A stretch of 64,000 bases of DNA. Origin: Lithobates sylvaticus (Eukaryota; Chordata; Amphibia; Anura; Ranidae). Shown one piece after another: positions 56,101-64,000 of this stretch. The stretch is taken from assembly GCA_028564925.1 (NCBI GenBank), contig CM053032.1, forward strand, positions 113,763,490-113,827,489. Reading direction: 5' to 3'. How positions within the stretch are numbered: the first letter of the stretch is position 1; each line of letters opens with the position of its first letter. The notes under the pieces were generated by a model. The model was not told where the DNA came from. It saw only the letters and a program-made list of their open reading frames with translations, and made no database searches. Made by a program: the position numbers and the translations under genes.

Positions 56101-57161
56101 TGTGGCTACACCAACATCTAATAGGGCAAATTTCTGCAGAGTATATATGCCAGGCCCCTACTTTCAAACATCCAACTTACAAACGACTCCTACTTGCAAA
56201 TGGAAAGAGAAAACAGGAAGTGAGAGGAAATCTACCCCTAGGAAGGGAAATTCTATCCTGTTAGATTTAATTTGGGAAAAAGGTATCTCCTCTCTACTGA
56301 TACTTTATCACCAATCCTTGTTTCAATTAAAACCCCACTTTTCCAAAAACATTTGTCATTGGGACGGAAAGTGAGGTGACATGTTCTGAACAGATGTGCA
56401 AAGACAGCAAATGTTACAGGGGTGATAACCCCTCCCTATGTTCTCCAAAAAGCTTAAAAATAGATTTTTTTGGGATGGAGCTACACTTCATAATGTACCT
56501 GTTCAGATTCTACTTAAGAACAAACCTACAGTCCGTGTCTTGTTTGCACCACCTATATACTGCTGTTCAGAGTATATAGGGTTGTAGGTATAGGGTTTTA
56601 TTTTGGGTGCGGGGTCCCCCTTAATATCCATACAAGACCCAAAGGGGCTGGGGGGGGGGGGGGGGTGATGGGGTAGCCATGCAATGTTTCTCAAGGATTT
56701 TCAGCCATATGGCGGCCAGGACAAGACATGACATTAAAGCCGCAAGTGGTTTTAAATGGCTTCTTTTTTTCCTTTACAAATGTCATTTTGTGCAAGGACA
56801 GTTCTAAACACGGGAAACACATGCCACTTCACAGGCATACTTTAGACACCCCCCAGGTACCATATTTAAAGGAAAATTTCACTTTTTTTTTTCACTTTAT
56901 GCATCATTAACATGACTGCTCCCGAAAAAACGTTAGTTTTTAAAAGTTCTTTTTGCATTGATAAATGTCCCCTGGGGCAGGACCCGGGTCCCCAAACCTG
57001 TTTTATGACATTAACATGCATATTGGCCGTTGTAATTAGCACTTTTGATTTCGAACGTTCGCGTCCATTATAACGTATAGGGTTCGAAAATTCGTGCGAA
57101 CTTTCGGTCCGTTCGAAGGTTCTGGTTCGAACCGAACCCGGGGGTGTTCGGCTCATCCCTA
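56101..57161. other. Right subterminal region of the giant hAT
   Basis: No gene. From about 56,590 on it matches the right end of hAT-N (CCGCAAGTGGTTTTAAATGGC, TTCTAAACACGGGAAACA, CCCCTGGGGCAGGACCC, TTTCGAACGTTCGCGTCCAT). A G-run (56,650-56,666) and a T/C-rich run (56,761-56,772) occur. The last 100 bp hold inverted TTCGAACC/GGTTCGAA motifs, likely transposase contact sites by analogy with other hAT ends. Confidence 0.7.
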
Positions 57162-57460
57162 CCTGCTGGATAGATTTTCCGACAACACGGTCCGATCACA
57201 CCAAATCCGATCGTGTGTACCGTTGTCCGACGGACAAAGTGCTACGCATGCTCAGATCACATTACAAGATCAAAGCTATTGGCTACTAGCCTCTACGTAG
57301 TCCCGTCGTAGGCAACAAACGTCACCACGTTCAGAATGATCGGATTTTCCGACAACTTTGTCCGATCGTGTGTACGCAAAACCAACATCGGACAAAGTAT
57401 GACGGACATGATCCGACGGACCTGGTCCTCGGATAATCCGAGCGTGTGTATGGGGCTTTA

Positions 57461-58170
57461 GGGTCAAAACCTGCCCTGGCTAAGCACTTCCTGAATACAG
57501 CCACGAACTGGTATTTTGACAGTGACGACCCGTCAGCGTGTATAAAAAGGGACCCCGCCACCCGTGGTCGCACCTCCCAAAAACGTCTCATCGCCCTTAC
57601 CGGGCAAATGCTAGAGTCCCCTATCTTGGCCAACTCTACTTGACACCCCTTGCCCTCTTGGTCCGTCTTGGATCTCCTGATCCAAATGCTGATATTATCC
57701 TGTCCAAACTCGACATCACCAGCCGACAACCCCCCTGTAACCTTCTTTGATCGGCTTACCAACTCGCCCACGCGCAATGCGCCAAAAAAGGCTATGGCGA
57801 ATGCCGCTCTGAACAACGCTTGCTCGTACGCAGAACTACAGATTTCCTTCACCATTGCACCAAGAACATGAAGCATGTCGAAGGATACCGGGCGCCTGCC
57901 ATCCCTCTTCCTATGAGCCTTCCTGTACCCTTTCACCGCCTGTTTCACCCAAAGCTCTTTAGTGTAATCCCTGTGTCCCTGCCACTTAAACAAAAATGCC
58001 AAAGCGGATAACTTCCGGTCGATAGCCGCGGGGGAGACCCCAGTCTCGAGACCCGCGCCGATGAAATACAATACCGCATGTGACAGGGTCTTCCCTTGAC
58101 ATTCCGATCCTGGACAAGCATGCAAACCAGTCACTCCATACCTTAGAGTAAGCAGTCCATGTGGCCACAC
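57461..58170 (-). pseudogene. Ngaro tyrosine recombinase, N-terminal and central part
   Basis: On the - strand: RKLSALAFLFKWQGHRDYTK (SAM-like core-binding part) and FRAAFAIAFFGALRVGELVS (box I with the catalytic Arg), then DNISIWIRRSKTDQEGKG (the Lys strand region) and CPVRAMRRFWEVRP. Recombinases of this class insert circular cDNA by crossover between repeat cores and so leave no target duplication. It is cut at 57,460 by the Harbinger MITE. The end of the 57,331-58,170 open frame (SDYPRTRS...) is MITE sequence, not recombinase. Confidence 0.9.
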
Positions 58171-58245
58171 TCACTGATTGTTTGATCCACTTTGCCGCTG
58201 TCCCAATGCAATGCTCCACATCCAATTGGGACAGGTGACTCCCTA

Positions 58246-60538
58246 TCACTCCGCCTCTGGCGCCAGCTGTCGGAACCTGTCCCACTGAAAACGAGACAAG
58301 GCATCAGCCAAAGTGTTCTCAACCCCCGGTAAGTGCACAGCATAAATGAATGCATTCACTTGTAAACAACGCAGCACTAAATGCCTCAAAAGCCGGACCA
58401 CTGGCCCAGATGCCGCGGTCATCCTGTTTACCACCTGTACCACCCCCATGTTGTCACAGTTAAAGCGAACCTTCATGTTGCGTAGAGATTCTCCCCAAAT
58501 CTCCATGGCTACTACTATTGGAAACAATTCCAATAATACCAGGTTCTTGAGCACCCCCGCTTCCCCCCATTCGGTGGCCAAGGAGCAGCGCACCACCGTC
58601 CTTTAAAGAATGCCCCGAATCCCGTGGACCCCGCCGCGTCGGTGAACAGTTCCAAGTCAAAGTTGCTGACCGGGCCTGTCATCCACAAGGCTCTCCCATT
58701 AAAGGATTCCAGGAAGTCCTGCCACACCTGTAAATCCTCCCGGTGCTCCCTGTTAAGACTCACGTAATGCATGGGAGCCTTGACCCCAGCAGTAGCCAAA
58801 GACAGCCGACGGCAAAAGACCCTGCCCATAGGCATGATGCGACAGGCAAAGTTCAATTTGCCTAGCAGCGACTGAAGTTGCCGCAAAGTGAGCTTGCGCC
58901 GACCTCTAGTACCCCTAACTTCCTCCTGAAGCTTTTCAAGCTTTTCCCTGGGCAGCCGGCACTCCATCTCTACCGAGTCAATTTCAATGCCCAAAAACGT
59001 GATGACCTCCTTTGGGCCTTCCGTCTTTTCTGGCGCCAAAGGGACCCCAAATCTTTCCGCCAGGTGTTGTAAGGTTCCCAACAGAACCGCGCAGATTGTG
59101 GAACCAGCCGGGCCCACACATAGAAAGTCATCCAGGTAGTGAATGACCGAATTGATGCCCGAAATGTTCCTAACAGCCCACTCCAGTGCGCACGAGATGG
59201 AGCAACCCATAGGCAAGCACCTGTCCACGTAATACTCTCCCTCCCACGTGCAACCCAGGAGCCGAAAGCTATCCGGGTGCACAGGTAACAGGCGGAACGC
59301 TGACTCAATGTCCGATTTGGCCATCAGTGCCCCTTTGCCATACCGCCTTACCCATGAGACCGTCGGACGTGTAAGTTACTGCACATTCCTCAGGAGAAAT
59401 CGCATCGTTGACCGAACCCCCTTTCGGGAAGGAAAGGTGGTGGATCAACCTAAACTTGTTCGTCTCCTTCTTGGGAACCAACCCAAGTGGAGACACCACC
59501 AAGTCAGGAATCGGCACATCCTTGAATGGGCCCGCCATGCGCCCCAGCGCAACTTCCTTAGCCAATTTTTCGGAAACTACCGCAGTGTGCTGCAGAGCCG
59601 ACTTCAAATTCTTGGCCACAGGCGGGACAACTGTTAAAAAACAAGGGATCCTAAAACCATCGGCGAAGCCATCGCCCAGCAGCTTAGCCACGGCCCAGTC
59701 GGGGTATCTACTGAGAAAAAGAAGCATCCTTTCCACCCGCACCGGCGTCTTCCCTCTTGTTTGCAAGCTCCCCGGGACGTCCCTTCCCTCTCCAACAGAA
59801 CCGCGCAGATTGTGGAACCAGCCGGGCCCACACATAGAAAGTCATCCAGGTAGTGAATGACCGAATTGATGCCCGAAATGTTCCTAACAGCCCACTCCAG
59901 AAAGGAGCTAAACGTTTTGAACAGTGCGCACGAGATGGAGCAACCCATAGGCAAGCACCTGTCCACGTAATACTCTCCCTCCCACGTGCAACCCAGGAGC
60001 CGAAAGCTATCCGGGTGCACAGGTAACAGGCGGAACGCTGACTCAATGTCCGATTTGGCCATCAGTGCCCCTTTGCCGTACCGCCTAACCCATGAGAACG
60101 CTGCGTCGAAGGACGTGTAAGTTACTGCACATTCCTCAGGAGAAATCGCATCGTTGACCGAACCCCCTTTCGGGAAGGAAAGGTGGTGGATCAACCTAAA
60201 CTTGTTCGTCTCCTTCTTGGGAACCAACCCAAGTGGAGACACCACCAAGTCAGGAATCGGCACATCCTTGAATGGGCCCGCCATGCGCCCCAGCGCAACT
60301 TCCTTAGCCAATTTTTTGGCAACTACCGCAGTGTGCTGCAGAGCCGACTTCAAATTCTTGGCCACAGGCGGGACAACTGTTAAAAAACAAGGGATCCTAA
60401 AACCATCGGCGAAGCCATCGCCCAGCAGCTTAGCCACGGCCCGGTCGGGGTATCTACTGAGAAAAGGAAGCATCCTTTCCACCCGCACCGGCGTCTTCCC
60501 TCTTGTTTGCAAGCTCCCCGGGACGTCCCTTCCCTCTC
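58246..60538 (-). pseudogene. Ngaro reverse transcriptase and RNase H, with an internal duplication
   Basis: On the - strand: FRLIHHLSFPKGGSVNDAIS, ALMAKSDIESAFRLLPVHPD (first catalytic Asp), CLPMGCSISCALF and SVIHYLDDFLCVGPAG (YLDD box) define a DIRS/Ngaro-type RT. RNase H follows with DLELFTDAAGSTGFGAFF, NCDNMGVVQVVNR and HLPGVENTLADALSRFQ. A stretch of about 0.7 kb of the RT occurs twice in tandem (about 59,078-59,793 and 59,792-60,538). This is a fossil with a few breaks. Confidence 0.88.
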
Positions 60539-62761
60539 TTAAAACACTTAGACAGCGCGTGGTTGCCCCCACAGCCGGAACATGTGTGTTTAAAGCGACA
60601 TTGCGCTCCATATTTGCATGTGGCGTCATTAAACTGCCAACACAGCCCCCATCGCTTGTCGGTCGGTTGCCCTGAGGCTGTGGAACCCCCGACCCCTGAC
60701 TGAAAAAACTGGTTGGGAGCCCGCGTTGCTGTCATCAGCTTCATCCAAAGTGCGATGTCCTTATGATCCCAGCGTAGAGAAGGTCGCACCGCCATCCGTT
60801 GCCTGAACTGCTCATCATATCTGAGCCACGCAACTCCCCCATACGTCCTATGTGCCTCACTGATAGCCTCCAGGTACACGAATAGAGCCGAACAATGTTC
60901 TGGACTCTTCTCACCCACAGCGCTGGCCAAAATGGCAAACGCTTGTAGCCAGTTGGAAAACGTGCGCGGGATCAACCTGTAGCGCCTCTTCTCCTCGTCT
61001 TTCTTCTTTTTCTCCTCCAGTTTCAACCTGTCCAGGTTGAACTTCTCCAAGGGCAGCAACGTAAATATCTCTACGTACTCACCCTTCCATATCTTTTCTT
61101 TTACCTCAGACTTCAAGTGCGCGCCTAACGGGCCCTCGAAGCATACGTAAACCTCGCTCCTAGCCGCATCCGCCAGCCTAACACCATCCGTCTTACTCTC
61201 CCCTGCCTTTTCCTGGCCTTCACTAACCGCCACAGCTGCCTGAGGCTGCGCTATGGATGGTTCACTCACCTCCTTGCTCGACCCGGCCGTGACCTCGGTT
61301 GCCTCCGGTTCCACCCTACCTATCCCGCTCGCAGCACTGGACCCCGACTTCTGAGACCAAGCCTGAGCTGGGCTGCCCCCCGCGGCGGGTTCGAAACGTT
61401 GCACCAACTCCTTGAGACCCAGCAGCAACCCGTCCAAACCAACTGTCCCCTGACTAGTACGAACCTCCTGCGCACCCTGAGGGGGATCCACCCTCCCCCC
61501 GCTCGTAGTGCCCCCCTGGTTGCCTGCTATACCCGCTTGATTACCCTGACCCAAAAGTGTGTGTAGCAAAGAAGTAATTAACAGTGAAGGATTGCACTCA
61601 CCAGGCTGTCCCGGGCCGGTCCCGACAGCCGCTCCGCTCGGACCCACTGCTGCCATCTGGCCGATCTCCTCTCCACCGTCCGACTCCAACAGTTCTCCCT
61701 CCGATCGATCGCTGACGACCATTGCTTGCCGACCTGCCAACTGCATACCGGAAGGACCGGCTTCGTCCACTGCGGGTCTGCGGTGCTGTTCACGACCCAG
61801 ATGCTGGCTCGCCCCGCCAGACCCGCTCCGTTCGTCTCGCGACTGGCTCCTCTGCCTGTGACCCATCTGCCTGGGTGCTGGCCGCCGTACTCCATCGCTG
61901 CCCCTGTCTCTGTTGCTCCGCACGGGCCCGGACTCTGCCTGTCGGGGACTGGGGGCAATACGCACAGATGTGCTACCATCCCGCTGTCCTCTGCTCCCCT
62001 GCTGCGAACCTGCCTCCTGACCGCGCGTCGCCTCGGTCCCCTCCGCTCGGCCCAAACACCTCCTCCTGGCTGGGGGCGCAGAGCCATGTGAAGAACCGGG
62101 CTCCCCCCCGCTGCAGCCTGTCCTCTCCTTCTGCTCTCAGTCCCTGGATCATTGCCCTTCGGAAGCCTCCCTGTTCTCGCCGTGGGGGTGCGAACAACCT
62201 CCGCCTGTCCTTGGCTCCTCCCCCCGGTTCCGGGATCCCAACTTCTGAGAACCCTCCCCGCTCCCGCGGTGGGGGTGCGAACGGTGACTGAATGGGTCGT
62301 TCTGCGTCCCCCTGCACTGGCATCTCTGCTCCTGGTGACCCTCCCCGCTCCTGCAGTGGGGGTGTGGGTGTTCCCTGCTTGGAGTCCGATCGTCCCCCCG
62401 GTCCCGGGATCGCTGTTCTCACTACCCCCCCCCCCCCCCCCGCTCCCACAGTGGGGGTGCTGTCCCTGCTGTTCCGGGCCTGCTGGCTCTCCCTGGACCC
62501 TCTGGGGCCTGTTTCCGGGCTGTATCTCTCAGGGGGTTTTGATCTCCTGGCCCTGGGTGCTGCCGCCCCTCCCCCATCACCTGCTGCTGCCGCTCCTGCT
62601 CCATCAGCCATGGCCGCTATCTGCTCCCTTAGCCATGCCGCTCCTCTTGTCGCTAGAGCTGCCCTCAGATGCTCAATTATGCTGTCTGCCATGGTGGTAA
62701 TCTGGAGAGAGCAGTGAGGATGCTGTGAACGATTCCTCCACCACATGGAGACTGACGTCAC
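60454..62761 (-). pseudogene. Ngaro gag-like region
   Basis: Two overlapping open stretches on the - strand. The upstream one (61,973-62,761) is Pro/Gly/Arg-rich and low in complexity. The downstream one (60,454-62,055) has a Gln/Gly/Ser-rich first half, a folded middle part with KIWKGEYVEIFTLLPLEKFN, FSNWLQAFAILASAVGEKSP and LRYDEQFRQRMAVRPSLRWD, and a Cys/His cluster CKYGAQCRFKHTCSGCGG. This fits the nucleic-acid-binding gag of DIRS-like elements. The region is GC-rich, so + strand open frames (61,559-62,717) are shadows. Confidence 0.75.
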
Positions 62762-62930
62762 TTCCCCTCAGCACGGACAATTTTCCTGTGCCAGAAGCTC
62801 ATCCCTGCAACCCCACCCCTATTCTTAAGGTGGCCCAGGCACAGGGACATTTAAGGTGGCTCTGCTGAATTCCCCACTGTCATGCCGTCCCTGTGCAAAC
62901 GGCCTGCGTCCTGATGCTCCGGGACTCACT
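62727..62930 (-). repeat. Ngaro split direct repeat A1
   Basis: 204 bp, copy of A2 (37,432-37,635), forming the 5' end of the Ngaro on the - strand and abutting the Gypsy LTR at 62,931. Confidence 0.92.
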
Positions 62931-63179
62931 GGAAGGCTGATGACAATCCAGCAATGTGATGGGCTCAGCAGCAGTCTTATATAGACCAGCAAGTGTCCGC
63001 ATCTGTCACATTGTGCGTTCGCCAATTGGAGCCGTTGCACCTTCGCATGTTAGCACCGTTGTGGACCTGCGTACGCCCGTTCGCACTTCTTGCACTAGTG
63101 GAAATGGCAATGTGCCGGAAGCCTCCATTACCAGTACTGGTACTATTGCCAGTTCTCTTACGGCCATTTCCCTGACACC
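62931..63179 (-). repeat. Gypsy 5' LTR, outer part
   Basis: Continues the LTR interrupted at 34,829. Aligns to 15,703-15,943 with about 15% differences and includes the TATA-like box (62,976-62,984). Ends near GGCCATTTCCCTGACA. Confidence 0.85.
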
Positions 63180-63635
63180 TTCAGTACATCAGGTGTGATC
63201 ACTTTTCAATAATTGGCACCATTGCTTGTAGACTCTACCTTTCAGAAAGACCAAATTTACACTGATTTGTGTTATTTTTACCAAAGATATGTAGCAGTAT
63301 ACATTTTGGACAAAATTTATGAAGAAAAATTACTAATTTGCAAACATTTTATAACCGAAACAAAGAAATGCTTTTTTTTTTTTTTTACAAAATTTTCGGT
63401 CTTTTTTCATTTATAGCGCAAAAAATAAAAAACCCAGTGGGGACCAAATGCCACCAAAAGAAAGCACTATTTCTGTGAAAAAAGGCCAAAAATTTTATAT
63501 GGATAGTGTTGCATGACTAATTGTCATTTAAAATGTGAGCGCACCGAAAGCTGAAAATTGGTCTGGTTAGGAAGGGGGTTTAAGGTCATTAAAAGGCTAA
63601 AAATAAAACCTATAAGGCTCACGGCCAAAGTAAAA
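63180..63635. other. Unclassified interspersed repeat
   Basis: No gene. AT-rich sequence with a T-run at 63,373-63,387, AGCGCAAAAAATAAAAAACC at 63,415 and GAGCGCACCGAAAGCTGAAA near 63,537. It has the look of a high-copy DNA-transposon derivative, but no terminal repeats or target duplications could be fixed within the window. Confidence 0.4.
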
Positions 63636-63639
63636 AAAA

Positions 63640-63930
63640 AAAAAACAGCTATAAAAAAGGAGCCTTTAAAAAATATAGAAATGAAGGAACGCGATCATTG
63701 TTTAAATGTTACAAAGAATATAGCAGAATATGTAAAATGAAAATCAACGAACGACTGATTGCAAAAGATAGTAGAGCAAACCCACAAAAATTCTTCAAAG
63801 ATATTAATAGTAAAAAAGTCAGGTCTGAGCATGTAGGCCCTTTACAAAGTAATCTGGAATGGGGGACAAAGAGGGCAAATTTAATAAATACCACCTTCTT
63901 CTGTGTATACAAAGGAGCATAGGGGAGCTC
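63640..63930 (+). pseudogene. CR1/L2-type LINE ORF2 fragment
   Basis: The + frame reads KCYKEYSRICKMKINERLIA, KDSRANPQKFFKDINSKKV and GPLQSNLEWGTKRANLINTT followed by FFCVYKGA. This matches the linker between endonuclease and RT in CR1/L2-like LINEs ('..A.ks.pKkFfkYinsKk....gpL....g.......kAe.lN.fFasVf'). The frame changes once near 63,690-63,720 and stops at 63,920. Only this segment is in the window; the RT would follow downstream. Confidence 0.65.
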
Positions 63931-64000
63931 ATGCCCATAATGGGGATGAAATTGACAGCCACAATGGTTCAAAATCGATATGGTCCAGAAATATTTAGAC

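Larger units (their letters stand above)
39059..57161 (+). mobile_element. Giant hAT DNA transposon, 18.1 kb, near-complete
   Basis: Ends TAGGGATGGGCC and GGCTCATCCCTA, with exact 8-bp target duplication CCTGCTGG (39,051-39,058 and 57,162-57,169). Contents in order: left subterminal region with hairpin-forming GCTCGATGCGAACC / GGTTCGCATCGAGC-type repeats, a TATA-like TTTAAAAGG (39,364), a 12.1 kb tandem array (39,637-51,720), the transposase gene (51,730-55,015), a 143-bp repeat block (55,127-56,100), and the right end shared with hAT-N. hAT transposons are usually 2.5-5 kb; the excess here is the array. The perfect target duplication and near-open transposase point to recent insertion. Confidence 0.93.
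38922..57457. mobile_element. Harbinger-type MITE, interrupted by the giant hAT
   Basis: Terminal inverted repeats AGCCCCATACACACGG and CGTGTGTATGGGGCT, flanked by TTA on both sides (38,919-38,921 and 57,458-57,460). The 3-bp TWA duplication is typical of PIF/Harbinger. Without the hAT it is about 425 bp (38,922-39,058 and 57,170-57,457), rich in internal inverted copies of TCCGATCGTGTGTACG and TCCGACGGACAAAGT. It has no transposase. It inserted in the Ngaro recombinase gene and was later hit by the hAT. Confidence 0.88.
34830..62930 (-). mobile_element. Ngaro-type tyrosine-recombinase retrotransposon fossil
   Basis: Inserted in the Gypsy 5' LTR without a visible target duplication, as expected for recombinase-mediated insertion. 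Read on the - strand the layout is A1 (62,727-62,930), gag-like gene, RT/RNase H, tyrosine recombinase, SGNH hydrolase, B1 (37,636-38,066), A2 (37,432-37,635), B2 (34,830-35,260). This A1 ... B1-A2-B2 arrangement of split direct repeats is diagnostic of the Ngaro/PAT group. About 7-8 kb without inserts. B1 and B2 differ at only about six positions in 431 bp, so the insertion is fairly recent. It contains PLE-3, and a Harbinger MITE holding the giant hAT. It is broken by the insertions and a few further lesions. Confidence 0.88.
15393..63179 (-). mobile_element. Ty3/Gypsy LTR retrotransposon fossil (chromovirus), split by insertions
   Basis: A broken LTR element on the - strand: 5' LTR at the right (34,549-34,829 continued at 62,931-63,179), gag and the start of pol at 32,348-34,537, the rest of pol with a C-terminal chromodomain at 15,965-17,970, and 3' LTR at 15,393-15,943. 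It is about 5 kb without insertions. Two elements opened it up: L1-B in the reverse transcriptase region and an Ngaro element in the 5' LTR. The two LTRs differ by roughly 15% over the aligned 250 bp I compared, plus indels, so it is old. Coding regions contain on the order of ten or more breaks. Confidence 0.85.

Noticed and set aside
61559-62717. Several 100-190 aa + strand ORFs rich in Pro/Ser/Leu
   Set aside because: They are antisense shadows of the GC-rich Ngaro gag-like region on the - strand.
1-64000. Host protein-coding exons, tRNA or snRNA genes, tRNA-derived SINEs
   Set aside because: Looked for on both strands; no splice-framed conserved exon, cloverleaf or A/B box pair could be supported.

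Overview
This looks like a gene-poor stretch of a large vertebrate genome, most likely an amphibian and probably a ranid-type frog. That is inferred from the transposon mix: L1 LINEs, Penelope-like elements with inverted repeats, a chromovirus Ty3/Gypsy element, an Ngaro-type tyrosine-recombinase retrotransposon, piggyBac remains, and many hAT and Harbinger elements. I found no host gene, tRNA, rRNA or CRISPR array. Almost every open reading frame belongs to a transposable element or is a by-product of tandem repeats.

Left part (1-15,392): a broken piggyBac element (transposase fragments at 380-604 and 13,967-14,240, + strand) flanks a decayed L1 LINE on the - strand (L1-A, about 605-13,966). 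L1-A was hit by a 3.9 kb hAT-type element (975-4,830, itself carrying another at 1,102-2,106), a 1.1 kb hAT-type element filled with a 25-bp minisatellite (5,878-6,963), and a Penelope-like element (about 8,014-11,816) with a recognisable GIY-YIG endonuclease.

Right part (15,393-63,179): an old Ty3/Gypsy chromovirus fossil on the - strand, opened up to about 48 kb by two large insertions. The first is a much better preserved L1 (L1-B, 17,971-32,347, - strand, open ORF1). It carries a palindromic non-autonomous hAT (19,170-22,088) and a Penelope-like foldback (25,101-28,817). The second is an Ngaro fossil (34,830-62,930, - strand) inserted in the Gypsy LTR, with gag, RT/RNase H, tyrosine recombinase and an SGNH hydrolase, and with A1 / B1-A2-B2 split direct repeats. 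The Ngaro carries a third Penelope-like foldback (35,303-37,404) and a Harbinger-type MITE (38,922-57,457). Inside the MITE sits an 18.1 kb hAT transposon (39,059-57,161) with matching ends and an exact 8-bp target duplication. It holds a nearly complete BED-finger transposase gene preceded by a 12 kb tandem array.

The nesting gives an order of insertion: Gypsy, then Ngaro, then Harbinger MITE, then giant hAT. The most notable observations are the giant hAT with its 12 kb array of splice-acceptor-like units just upstream of the transposase start, hammerhead-ribozyme folds in the Penelope-like elements, a palindromic hAT derivative carrying two mirrored mini transcription units, and the repeated presence of minisatellites inside DNA transposons. 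The window ends in an unclassified interspersed repeat and a CR1/L2-type LINE fragment (63,640-63,930).
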